The notes under the pieces were generated by a model. That model was not told where the DNA came from and ran no database searches. It saw only the letters and a list, made by a program, of their open reading frames with translations. The translations under genes were made by a program, and so were the position numbers. 14,101 bases of DNA from Acanthaster planci (taxonomy: Eukaryota > Echinodermata > Asteroidea > Valvatida > Acanthasteridae). Below are positions 1-9,600 of the stretch, in pieces (the stretch's first letter is position 1; each line of letters begins with the position of its first letter). The stretch is from NCBI RefSeq assembly GCF_001949145.1, contig NW_019091519.1:641321-655421 (forward strand), in the 5' to 3' direction.

Positions 1-997
1 TAAATGTGTAGCGTGCTTAATACACACGAATATGTAACGATGCAAAAAAATCATTGTACGACACCACATAGCTGTTTACTTTTTATCACTTTTTAAAGCT
101 TTTGTGAAGAGGAAGAAAAATAAAAAACAACTGCATGCCATAGTTCCTTTGCTGCTGTGGGGGCCTTCAAAACCTCCGATGATTATTTTGTGGATATGTC
201 ATTTTTCCCTCCAATCTCACCCTTGGGCTTCAAAGAGATTTTGCAAGATCTAGAAAGGCTAGAGACAGCCCACTGTTACTATGTGGACTGATCTGAAGGG
301 GGGCCTTTACTGTGAAGGTATCACACTCACACATGCATTTGGCAGGTCGTAAGTACACCATCAGTTAAAGAGACATATAAGCTGAGTACGAGCCTGGTAT
401 TATCACAGTAGTGGCTTCAAATTCTAGTCGCAGGATTAATAACTATGAAGTCTCCTATAGCGCCAGTATCCACCGTAGGAAGTGCTCATGGCGCTTGCCC
501 TGATGTCCACCATTATCCTAGTCAAGTTGTCTGAGGCTGCATCTGAATCTCTTGCCTAGAGCTAGGTCTGGGTCTTTGTTCCATTGGAAATGCGTGGAGA
601 CGCGTAGACAATAGATCCAGCTGGAGCTCTGGAAGCCTGTTTCGGACGCAGCCAGAAAGTCAGTGATTGTCTATATAAAACAACATGTAATCAAAACTAC
701 AGTTGGGCGAGGAGATTTGTTTTTGGCATTGATTTGAATGTTTCTAAAGAATCAGCTCTGTTGGTGTACGGGAGATTATTTCAAATCTCTGGTGCAGCCA
801 CTTGAAATGACCGAGACCCCCTTTGTGCCAATGCATTTGTTGCTTCATGCCCACTGGAAGAATGGATGAAAATATGCTACAGCTAAGGTTCCTGGAAGCT
901 CCAGTAGGTTGCTAGCAAACACTTGATGGGNTTAAGTGGTTAGTTTTTCTTTGAAGTGCCTGCTGCGTCTTTGACGTCCATTCCTTCTTTCATCCAG
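1..997 (+). other. Intron sequence upstream of first visible sorting-nexin exon
   Basis: This stretch precedes the first exon that I can recognise and is presumably intron of the sorting-nexin-like gene, since the exon at 998 starts with a good acceptor (pyrimidine-rich tract then CAG at 995-997). I looked for an upstream BAR or PX exon and found none with credible protein sequence. A GTAAGT at 350-355 has no coding-like sequence before it. Position 931 is an ambiguous base (n). The earlier exons of the gene must lie left of the window. Confidence 0.6.
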
Positions 998-1087
998 TCG
1001 ATGCTGTTCATAAGGACATGTAAGCTGCTGGAGTATGAGAATGCCTCCAAGTCACTAGAGAAAGCCAAACCGCTCAAGAAAGAAGCT
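998..1087 (+). CDS. Sorting-nexin-like gene, exon a (30 codons)
   Basis: This exon starts after CAG at 995-997, which follows a TTCCTTCTTTCATC tract, and ends before GTAAGT at 1088-1093. It encodes 30 residues, from Ser-Met-Leu-Phe-Ile-Arg-Thr-Cys-Lys to Lys-Lys-Glu-Ala, including the LLEYENASKSLEKAK segment characteristic of the SNX5/6 BAR helix. The frame is open upstream to an ATG at 956, but that part reads through the pyrimidine tract and acceptor, so it is intron and not the protein start. Confidence 0.72.
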
Positions 1088-2591
1088 GTAAGTACCGCAG
1101 TATGTGGTTGGTTCGTAATGTTGGTTTGTTTTCAAGGACTGTTTTTGTTTTTCATTTTAAATGTAAACGTGCCACTGAGGTTTGGACTGTTAATTTTATT
1201 CGCCCACTCTAATTGATGATTGGGCAAAGCTTGTCCTTTCAGTCAAGTTCAAGTGGTTGTGATTTGTGTTTGGAGGGGAGGTGGATTCAATTTTGTCTCT
1301 CGATGACTGTTCAAACAATGCAAGGGTCGACAATTTAGACAGTGTTTCAAAAAGTGTCTAATTATCCAACTGCTGTAGGGTTGGTTCAAATATCTGTTGT
1401 TAGGCTGTCCAACCATTCCTTAATTTGCTTGCACGTGACACTACTATGCTGTGTTAGAAAAGATTGTGTCAAAAGTTTTTTTTAGAAATAACAGAAAAGT
1501 AACTTCCTTGAGCACCACATTTGGTGCTTGTTACACGCATGTAAGTCCCTCCAGTGTTGCCATATTTTAAATACTATATGCTGTGCGCATGAACTGTAGA
1601 AGGCATTCTCATGGGGCCTTTGCAAAGAACTAAAATATGAACTGCCCTCGCACTCCTGTGGTGTCAAAAGATGAGCTGTCAGTCTCTTGTCTAGAGATCT
1701 TGACGTCAACTTGATTTAGTTCTGATTTTGTACTGTTACTTCATTTTTTATTTCTCTAACAGGCCGAGGAGCTCAAAGAAAAGCGAGAGAAGGAGTTTAA
1801 TGCCATATCCGAAATTGCCAGGAAAGAGGTAAGTGCTTGTGCTAATCTTGAGGACTTGAAGTAACGTCGTCCTTTTGAGATGTAACAAAATGCAAGAGTG
1901 TTCAAGAGCTGGTTGCATGACAGTCACCACAGGTTGTGGGGAAACGGTGCATTTCACAGTGCCACAAATGAAAGGTTACATTCTGTTGCATAATTGCTCT
2001 CATTTCATTTGTGTCAGACTTTGTTGGATTTAGGAGGGGGCCTAGACAAACATGTACAGAAGGTTTTTTGCTGGACAAAAATTATGGCTTTGAGAGGACT
2101 ATTGTACAAAAGATCGGGTTAAATACAAGCTGGGCACATTTGCATTGAATTTGCCAGGGAGGGGAGTAGCTCTATTTAAGGAGGGGGACTTGGAAGCACT
2201 CAACAGTAGCAGATTGAAAGACCATTAACTGGAGATAATGATTCCTAGGCATTTTCATGAAATTGATGCCCGTCACTCCTCTTTATGTTTTCTTTTTCTT
2301 GTCTTTTCCTGTCTTTTTTCCCTATTTTTTGGTTTCCTCATTTTGCTGAGGGGAGGAAGTACCCAACCGTGTCCCCATAGAGGCAAACATGCACTTTTTG
2401 TCAAACTGAATGTGCCCATCTGTATCCCTCAGATAACCAAATTTCACCGGCAGCGGGTGGTCGAGTTCCAGAAGGCGCTCATCTTGTATGCCGAGGCCAA
2501 AATCAAGACTGCCCGGGACATCTCAGCTCTCCTTGCCAAGGACCTGAGCACCCTCAAGCAGATGGAGTTGAGCGATGGATCGGGTCAATAA
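998..2591 (+). CDS. Sorting-nexin-like BAR protein, 3' part of gene (3 exons)
   Basis: Joining 998-1087, 1763-1828 and 2433-2591 gives an open frame of 104 residues ending in TAA at 2589-2591. It is rich in Lys, Glu and Ala and strongly helical, as expected for the last helix of a BAR dimerisation domain. The pattern RT.KLLEYEN, then KSLEKAKPLKKE, then ISEIARKEITKFHRQRV, then FQKALI, aligns by eye with the C-terminus of SNX5/6/32 (RT.ALIDYEN, KALDKAR, SESAKEELINFKRKRV, FRKNLI). SNX-BAR proteins bind phosphoinositides with a PX domain and tubulate endosomal membrane in retromer/ESCPE-1-type cargo retrieval. The PX domain and the rest of the BAR domain are outside the window. Both introns are phase 0 with GTAAGT donors. 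Divergence is large enough that another SNX-BAR class is possible, so no gene symbol is given. Confidence 0.72.
1088..1762 (+). other. Intron of sorting-nexin-like gene (phase 0)
   Basis: The intron is 675 nt with a GTAAGT donor and a TTTCTCTAACAG acceptor. It is AT-rich, and I see no embedded gene, snoRNA boxes or recognisable repeat. Confidence 0.68.
1763..1828 (+). CDS. Sorting-nexin-like gene, exon b (22 codons)
   Basis: This short exon is bounded by an acceptor (TTTCTCTAACAG, ending 1762) and a GTAAGT donor at 1829. It encodes 22 residues, from AEELKEKREKEF to SEIARKE, a highly charged helical segment that continues the BAR coiled coil. It is too short to be seen as an ORF. It is supported by splice signals on both sides, an exact multiple of three (66 nt) and its fit between exons a and c. 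Confidence 0.7.
1829..2432 (+). other. Intron of sorting-nexin-like gene (phase 0)
   Basis: The intron is 604 nt with a GTAAGT donor and a CCCTCAG acceptor. It contains a long T/C-rich low-complexity tract at about 2280-2340, roughly 100 nt before the acceptor. No other gene or repeat is evident. Confidence 0.68.
2433..2591 (+). CDS. Sorting-nexin-like gene, terminal coding exon (52 codons plus stop)
   Basis: The acceptor is TGTATCCCTCAG, ending 2432. The exon encodes ITKFHRQRVVEFQKALILYA and about 32 more residues, ending with a short polar tail (ELSDGSGQ) and TAA. The core matches the end of the SNX-BAR helix, where SNX5/6 proteins also terminate. The last 10 or so residues are a tail beyond the helix. 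The open frame running back to an ATG at 2238 is intron: that part translates to low-complexity Phe/Leu from a T-rich tract. Confidence 0.73.
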   Translation: MTKFHRQRVVEFQKALILYAEAKIKTARDISALLAKDLSTLKQMELSDGSGQ

Positions 2592-5017
2592 GGATCGGCT
2601 GGGAGTGCTTTCAATGATGTGTAAATGGGATAGAGTAACAGGAGACATTCGGCTTAAAGGAAGCCTGGTCTTCCCTTTGAAATAAGCGACTTGTTAAACA
2701 GTTTAGCTACATCAATATTTATAAAATGCATTCATTGGTAGTCCATGGTGCCTCGCGTAACACAGTAAGTGACTGTTTTTGTCACATTACGGAATAATTG
2801 TCTCCAATTGTGGGTCGTCCTCTGGATGTTTTCAAAACCATGTATGGTACCAAAAGACCACAGAAACAGACAGCCACCTGGCATGCTTATCGTATCTGCT
2901 CGTTTGCAAAACACTTCATAGTAACCTGACTGCTTTTAGAATATAGCAATTCACTGAGCTGGTGATTCCTGCTTTCAACTCTGTGTGTGCATGTACATGT
3001 GTGTGCAAGTGAAAAAGGCCTTATCTTGAGATGTTGTTAACCACTTCGACTGGTGCTTCTTTTCTCGAAGAACATTCTTCATATCTTGACAGATTTCTTT
3101 GTACGTAATGTAATTTTGACGCAAGTCACGTATTTCTACTGTTCTGGTCTGCATTTTAAAATTGCCAGTTTTCTTTGACCTGCAACATAGACAGCCATCT
3201 TTTGCTTTGAAAGAGGCTTCATTTTCTTGTCATCCGTGGACGGAGTGCAAGAGGCAGTATTGATGTAATGGCCTAGTTCGGGGGTGGGGATTGGGGGTAT
3301 TTTTGGTGTTGGAGGGATACAGCATCATTGTATCAGAGGCAAATATTGCCTTGCACTGCTGAGGTGCTGTATAAAATCCCACTTGTGTATACTTCCTAAA
3401 TGAAGTTTAAATTGTAGTATATATCTAGCATAAGACAGGCACTTATGTAGCTGAGTTGTAAGTAAGCTGGTCCAAAAGTGAGCTAACAAGACATGAATCT
3501 TGAACAAATGCCAAGAGGAAATTCTTTGTTCAGGTGGACAGCTTGTCACTGGCCTCAAAAATGGTCTCTGTGCTTTCACACGTAATTGGCCTGTGATATC
3601 TTGATCGCAGCTCTTGCTGTGTAGGTCAGTTTGTGGTATTCAGAGTTGAGCGATTGGAATGAGTGTTGACAACTGAGTCAACAGTTACTAGAGGATTTAA
3701 TTTCGTTTTCAGCCTAGGCTTTTTTCTTCTGAAAGTTTAAAGTGTTTACTCTTTAAAGTGAAACATTAGAGATTGGATACCCACCAGAATTATGTGCATG
3801 AAGTATATGCACCAACCGTCGCTGCATGTGCCAGAACTAACTTATCCACTCTGTGAAGCAACAGAAGAGGAGGATATGTATCCGTGTTTTTTTTTTTTTC
3901 AGACTTCCTATTAATATAACAGATTCTATATACTCCATCACACTTATATGTACCGTTATTTCAATGTTTATTTCGTATTAAGTAGATTATTTCTGCCATT
4001 TGTAACCAAGACGGTATTTAGATCATGTTTTATTTCTTTATGTTATATCCATGGACGTCTTTAGGGGTTTTTTTGGGGGGGGACAAGACGCTCATCAGCA
4101 ATGAATCAGTTAACCGTTAACAGTGAAAGAATTCAGTTTGGAGATTTTTCCATGCACAGTTTTGAGTTTCATCCCATTTTGTGTCAAATTTTCATTCTTT
4201 TCCTTTCCTCCCTTTTTATTTTTCATTTTTTGGTCCCCCCCATGACGCCCATGGGGTTATCGGTGAGAAAACTATCAAGAATCAACACGGTTGGAGTTGC
4301 CGTCGGTTCGGGATCTGCAGAGACATTTTTGTATGAATTTGATCAAACAATAGGGCAGTGAACTTTAAAATAACTCCCCAGAATCCTAAGATGTCTGCTC
4401 ATTTTAATCTGTGCAGCACAAACACAATCTTAACTTGTTAGAACACAGCATTACCGATGAAGCTACTGTTTTCAAAATTAATATTCAAGTTCATTTGATT
4501 TCTTTTGTTTATACATGTGTGTCAAAATGAAGCTTTTTTGTGTTATTTTCTAATCTTGTTGAAGAAATTACTGACACTGTACATCCAGAATTCGGATTCT
4601 AAAACCTGGAAGTCATTTTATTGAATTTCTTTAGTTTTGCAACCAGCTGAGCTGTACATTACTATAGTGTTTATTTTACGGCCATTTCTATCTCAACATA
4701 TGAAATGCACAGATTGAAACTTCTGTTTGTTTTTTGGATGAGAAGAAATGAATGATAAAATTGTTGGTAGTTGAAGGCCCTTCACGGTCTGTAAGTATAA
4801 ATGTTAAGCAGATATAATTGTGATTAATGTATTGTGTATGCCTTGACAGCATGACATTAGCACAAAAACATTCAGATAATTTTGAAACTAATTAAAACCG
4901 ACATTTTGAAGTTCCAGTCATGCTGTTGCGCCTTTTTTCTGGTGGCCCACGTTAAGCCGACCTATATGTCACAAAGTGAGTGTGGATTTTTATTTTTGAA
5001 CTTTATCTGTATGTTAA

Positions 5018-5023
5018 AATAAA
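5018..5023 (+). promoter_or_regulatory. Candidate poly(A) signal AATAAA
   Basis: This is the first canonical AATAAA downstream of the sorting-nexin-like stop codon, about 2.4 kb away in AT-rich sequence. In such AT-rich DNA the hexamer is expected by chance fairly often, so it is only a candidate. Confidence 0.35.
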
Positions 5024-5166
5024 AGTAAATTTTCTACCCCTTGGTACAAACAATTTGAAATTGTGACAATGCTTATATGGTTTAAATATACTAAAGATGA
5101 AATGTATCGTGCACAATTACCATTGCCTTAAATAATTTCCATTGAAATAACAAAACTTGTTTATAT

Positions 5167-5172
5167 AATAAA
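5167..5172 (+). promoter_or_regulatory. Candidate poly(A) signal AATAAA
   Basis: This is a second canonical hexamer, 149 nt after the first, followed by a modestly T-rich stretch. It is an alternative end for the sorting-nexin-like transcript. Confidence 0.35.
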
Positions 5173-6229
5173 TCTTTCCCAGTTAAGAACATTCCAAATC
5201 ATCAATCTGGATTGATTTCTATACCAAGGATTTTTCCTTCAGGTTTCTTGGTTCATATTCATAAACCTACTTTTGCCGAAATTAATTGCATTCTTTGGAA
5301 ATACCATTTCTACATTTTGATAATTCGATTGACTGATTTGACAGGCATATGCATTTGGTGCAATAATGATTTAATCCGTGAATCTGTATCATTAAAATCA
5401 CAAGCAGGCGAATTCTACAGCCCCAGTTGCAGTTTAATTTTGTCATTTGTTACAACGAAAGGAAAGATTTGGTGATAAGTGAAGTTTAATGATGAGGGTG
5501 TATCCCGTATCTGTTGTCTGGAGCTGGCCGGGTCTTGAAATGCACGGAGACGCTGTTGACAGACGTAGCTGTGTTCCCCTCTCAGACACGGCTTAAAAGC
5601 CGTTGTTCTTTTCCACCCCCGGAGGGGAGCGAACTTCTTCACGTCTTGCCTTTTGATATGTTTCGAAATTCTAAACCTTGTCTTCGTTCAGCCGGCTTCT
5701 TAATTTTTTTATTTTAGGCTAAATTTTTTGGTCGCCAAAGGTGAGACTACAGGTTAACGTAATTGCGTTTTCTGCTTCAGGAACAAAATAATAACTATCC
5801 GTAAAATATGAAGCCGAAAGTTTGCTTCTTTCCTGATCCCCTTTTCACAGCGGACGCTTTAAAATGATTGCACAAGTGCTCAACCAACATACACACCTTG
5901 CGCGAGATTCGTTCGGTAAATGGCCTTGTGATTGTTAGTTTGTACCTAGACGTAGACGTAGAGTGCTGCGTGATTCGGGTACGGGAATAAAAGAACCTGT
6001 CTATTTCTGAAGCATTGCGTGCCTGGTATTACGCGTGCACACGGAGAACGACTTGTGTTTCAGAGCCAGTCTTCATCTACATAGGTTCAGATCACCTCAG
6101 ATTTCTTTCCTTTGGCCACGAATTTAATCAACTCTTACTCTGTGTAAAAAGAAGTCTTATTGCTGCAAATTGAGTAATTCCCACGTGGTTACAGGCCGTA
6201 TTCATCTCTTGTTTGTTATTATTATTGTC
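5173..6229. other. Intergenic region between the sorting-nexin-like gene and IMMP2L
   Basis: No gene is recognised. A more GC-rich island at about 5500-5640 carries two short hairpins: ACGGCTT/AAGCCGT at 5588-5603 and CCCC/GGGG at 5617-5627. Another AATAAA lies at 5986-5991. The region may include the IMMP2L promoter, but I see no TATA box or initiator that I would defend. Confidence 0.4.
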
Positions 6230-6402
6230 TTATGTTGCTAATGCCATTGCCAATGTACTAATGTCTGTGTGAATATGAAATTTGTATGTGTGGTTATGTA
6301 AGTGGGGGTCCCTGCTCGACAAGCACTGCATTTTGGGGACTCCCCTACACCCTCATGTGGAAATAAAGTGAAAAAGTAAAGTAAGGTAAAGTAAAGTAAA
6401 AA
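6230..6402 (+). mobile_element. Possible 3' tail of a truncated non-LTR retrotransposon
   Basis: The segment ends with a GC stem-loop (6304-6312 GGGGGTCCC against 6336-6344 GGGACTCCC), then AATAAA at 6362-6367, then a pentanucleotide microsatellite. A 3' hairpin followed by short tandem repeats is typical of CR1/L2-group LINE 3' ends. There is no reverse transcriptase coding sequence, so at most this is a 5'-truncated copy. The left boundary is a guess. It lies about 125 nt upstream of the IMMP2L ATG. Confidence 0.35.
6376..6400 (+). repeat. GTAAA pentanucleotide microsatellite
   Basis: Five tandem GTAAA units with one substitution (the second is GTAAG) lie directly downstream of an AATAAA hexamer. 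They may be the terminal repeat of a retrotransposon insertion. Confidence 0.85.
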
Positions 6403-6527
6403 GCAGTTTTTCCCCGATTGTTCCTCACACTCCACAGGCATTACTGACCTTGTTGACAGGTCTGGCATCATGTTTATGATACAATGATCTCAGACCACCT
6501 CGTGGTGGATCCCTTGTCAACTCCGAG

Positions 6528-6650
6528 ATGTCCACAGCCAGGAAGGCCTTTAAGATATTTATCGGTGGCTTTGTGTTTGGCGTTGGGGGCTCGCTCACGT
6601 TCTTTGACAAAGTCGGCTACTTTGCAACTGTGGATGGAAAATCAATGCAG
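6528..6650 (+). CDS. IMMP2L: IMMP2L coding exon 1 (Ser39 nucleophile)
   Basis: This exon runs from ATG to CAG before the GTAGGC donor and encodes 41 residues. It begins MSTARKAFK, then the hydrophobic stretch IFIGGFVFGVGGSLTFF (about 10-26), which acts as membrane anchor, and ends with VDGKSMQ, where Ser39 is the catalytic nucleophile. The human protein has GASMQ at this point. The donor GTAGGC is a little weaker than consensus and coincides with the left end of a foldback sequence. Confidence 0.95.
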
Positions 6651-9600
6651 GTAGGCTTACATCTACATTCATTAATTGTACTACCCTCAGAACTGTGGGG
6701 TCCGATGTCCGCCCCATTCCCACGTGGGAGCGGGGTGGACATCGGACTGGGGGTACATTTGTACATGTGTTGGTAGCCTAACATGCCTCGCCTGTATTTT
6801 TTGTAACTGCATGATTCACAACCCATTTTTGCACTTTGTGAACTAAAGTCCATAACCATATAGTCGTCAGGTCCCTTAAGCTTATTTCGCCACCTGCCAT
6901 GAAAACCAATCAGACTTTTAAACAATAAGTGGCGAAACTAGGGACCCGCAGTCACAGACGCCAGGTCTATTCGTTACAGGTCTATTTGTTACAGGGGTCA
7001 TATTGTTTCAGACATTGTTAACCAGGTGGAATGACTTGAATCGTTACAACTTCGTTTGATTCAAGTCACAATTTTGGCAACTCAGCTTGAGTCTCAATGT
7101 GCAACTGACTTGAATCAATTAATTTTGGGTTTTTGCACTGCCGGGCGTGTATTACAACACTGTCTTCTCCTGCACAACAACCTCCACTATGGGATATTTT
7201 AAGTAATACTGTTATATACTCGGCGTTTGCCCCCAAAGGCTTGTGAAAAATCCCACAAATAAGTGTACTCGCTTGGGACTCGCACCCACGACCTCCTGCT
7301 TACTAATGCAGACGTCTTAACCACTCGACCACCGAGCTTGCTGGAGTTGGCTAGTTGGTTTAAGTTAGTTGTTTGCGGTACCCGCTGCTACATCTATTTC
7401 AAGGATGGATCTGCACCAGGAAGATGTCAATTAATTTTAGGTTTTTGCCCTAGGCTGTCCGACGTGTATTATAACATTGTATACTCGGTGTTTGCCCCTT
7501 AAGGCTTGTGAAAACACCCACAAGTGTAGTCGGGTAGGACTCGAACCCACAACCTCTTGCGCGAATCAACTTGCAACAGTACAAGCAAATCACTTGAGAC
7601 TAAACAAAATGCAGTTGCACTGAAAAGTTACTGTAATCCAACTTTCTCTTGTGTCCTGTGTATTTGCACGTAGCCTGTTCTTAACCCCATCCATGAAACA
7701 CAAAGAGACATCATTTTCCTGAACCACTTTGCTGTTAGGGAGTACCAGCTCAAGCGTGGAGACATCGTTTCACTAGCGTGAGTGTAACATGTACTGCTTT
7801 GACATTAGAATTTGTCCAAGTCGGAAATTATTTTATTTGTTGTTTGAAGAAGCCTCACATCTTTGCCGCTCATAGTCAGAAATTTTAATAATCAAGGTTT
7901 TTATTGGTCCAGGGAAATCCTCATCAGCAATTCTGGAGTTTTTTTCACCCTGAAGAACTAAGAAACTGTGTCAGAGTGCTTCTGTCCTAAAGTCCTTGAA
8001 AAGACTAACAAAAACTGTCTCATTTGTTATATGTTACAACACTGGCTGCAGAAGCGGGGGGGGGACACTTTTTGACTAGGGGGCATGGCTCCCCACTTGT
8101 TTGCAGCGCCTATAATGGGGTGGGCTTCATGGATTGACCTATTAATGGCTGACACCTGATGATCTAACAACTGGCCCCCCCCCACTTTGAAACTTGATCC
8201 ACTGCCATTGTGTTACAATGCAGTCCAGAAGTATAGGTGTGTCAGTTAAGTTTGTCTGCAGTGCCTTTTTTGGGCCTGTTAGCTTTGATATTAAGTAACC
8301 ATACTAGAAATAATAATGTTTTAGCTAAATTCCATTGGTTTGCTCACAGGACATCAGGAGTTAGCACATGTGTGCTTTAAGATAGTTTTATGACTCCAAA
8401 TGTCCTTAAGATTCCACACAAGCCACTGGTGAGGTATTTCTTTACATAGTATACACTTTAGAGAAATGACAGCATTCGCCTTCTTGTTTTGACAGATCCC
8501 CAAGTCGTCCAGATGAAGTTCTCATCAAACGGGTCATTGCTTTGGAAGGTGACACAATCAGGTATTTTACCATGTGATGCAGTTCGGCGAGCCATCACCT
8601 CTGTAAATTTTGTCATCACTTGGACATTTCAAAACCCTTTTCTTCACTTGCATCGGTGTATGGTCTAAAAGATAATGTAACGAGATGACATTATTGTGGT
8701 ATTATTGCTCTTGTGCATGTTCTTACATCATGGCTGTTTTGAAAACTCCGAGACTATGTCACGGAGCAAGATGGGTCCCTGAGCCATGGCTTGCGGCCAC
8801 TTGAGGGCTCCACAGTGTTCACCCTCCATGGACTAGATCTAGCCTGTGTGTATGCGCAACTTGAAACAAAGTGAGAATCACTCAAACGTGGGGGCGAGTG
8901 TAGATGTCACCCGCTACTGCATGCAGAATATGCCCCAACATGTTTAAACGTTCTCCATGTTTTGTGTTGAAATCGCTGCTGGTTTCCACGTCACCCAGCA
9001 TGAAGTGATTAACCCTAACAGTCCTCAATCCTCCAACAGGTGAAGGATTGAGGACTGTTAGGGTTAACATTGTGCTCCACCTCTGTGTGAGAGTGGAGCA
9101 GCGGAGGTAATAACTTAAAAATTTTGGTTGCCCTAGAAACCATAACTAAGTCAAACCAAAGAGTATGCTTTATTCTGCGGGAGAAATCTGCCTCTTGGAA
9201 GCAAACATTTTTCCGAGTAATGAGGACGATGATACCTTGCAGCGTGAGTTATCATGTTCTCAATTTTCTGTCTTACTCAGGACGTTGAGCTATAAGAATC
9301 GCTACGTAACCATTCCGGAGGGTCATTGCTGGATTGAAGGAGACCATCACAGCGTCAGTCTGGATAGCAACTATTTTGGACCGGTAAGATTTGAAAAGCC
9401 TCACATAACATTTGCTAAGAGATGAAGGACGATCAGCAGAGGGATGAGCAGTTATGAGAAGGGGCAAGGATCTGTTTTTATCTTTGTCAAGCATGCTTGA
9501 TTCACTAATGAGAAATTTGCCTTCTGTAATTTTTTTAAGGATCATTGGCTCATCAACCTCAACGGTTCTTGATCATGAGGGACTCATTGCATATGGCTTG

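Larger units (their letters stand above)
2592..5172 (+). other. Probable long 3' UTR / downstream region of sorting-nexin-like gene
   Basis: This is AT-rich, non-coding sequence directly after the stop codon. No AATAAA occurs until 5018-5023 and 5167-5172, so the 3' UTR could be up to about 2.5 kb if those signals are used. A run of 13 or so T followed by CAG (about 3887-3902) mimics a splice acceptor but leads to no credible exon. T-rich and G-rich simple tracts occur at about 4063-4082 and 4190-4240. ORFs on either strand here look random. The true transcript end cannot be fixed from the sequence alone. Confidence 0.4.
6651..7673 (+). other. IMMP2L: IMMP2L intron 1 (phase 0)
   Basis: The intron is 1023 nt. 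It is crowded with repeats: a quasi-palindrome starting at the donor (6652-6780), a 15-bp duplication (6962-6991), a short inverted repeat GACTTGAATC/GATTCAAGTC (7033-7042 and 7058-7067), and two minus-strand SINE copies (about 7117-7337 and 7428-7560). Confidence 0.9.

Noticed and set aside
2238-2432. Upstream extension of the terminal sorting-nexin exon to an ATG at 2238
   Set aside because: The translation is low-complexity Phe/Leu from a T-rich tract and crosses a good CCCTCAG acceptor; similarity to sorting nexins begins exactly at 2433.
3880-3905. T-run followed by CAG as a splice acceptor
   Set aside because: No coding-like sequence or plausible donor follows, and the sorting-nexin stop codon lies far upstream. 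A 3' UTR intron cannot be excluded but is unsupported.
5588-5610. Hairpin followed by T-rich sequence, resembling a bacterial intrinsic terminator
   Set aside because: The window is clearly eukaryotic, with spliced nuclear genes, so this mechanism does not apply.
6617-6925. Minus-strand frame of 102 codons
   Set aside because: It overlaps IMMP2L exon 1 and the quasi-palindrome in antisense, lacks any recognisable motif and is a chance frame.
7276-7337. Functional tRNA gene on the minus strand
   Set aside because: A and B boxes are present, but the sequence continues into a body repeated nearby, the B box is imperfect, and a proper acceptor stem cannot be closed. A SINE is the better reading.
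7263-7502. Open frame of 79 codons on the + strand in IMMP2L intron 1
   Set aside because: It runs across both SINE copies in antisense. The peptide is a translation of tRNA-like repeat sequence, with no domain.
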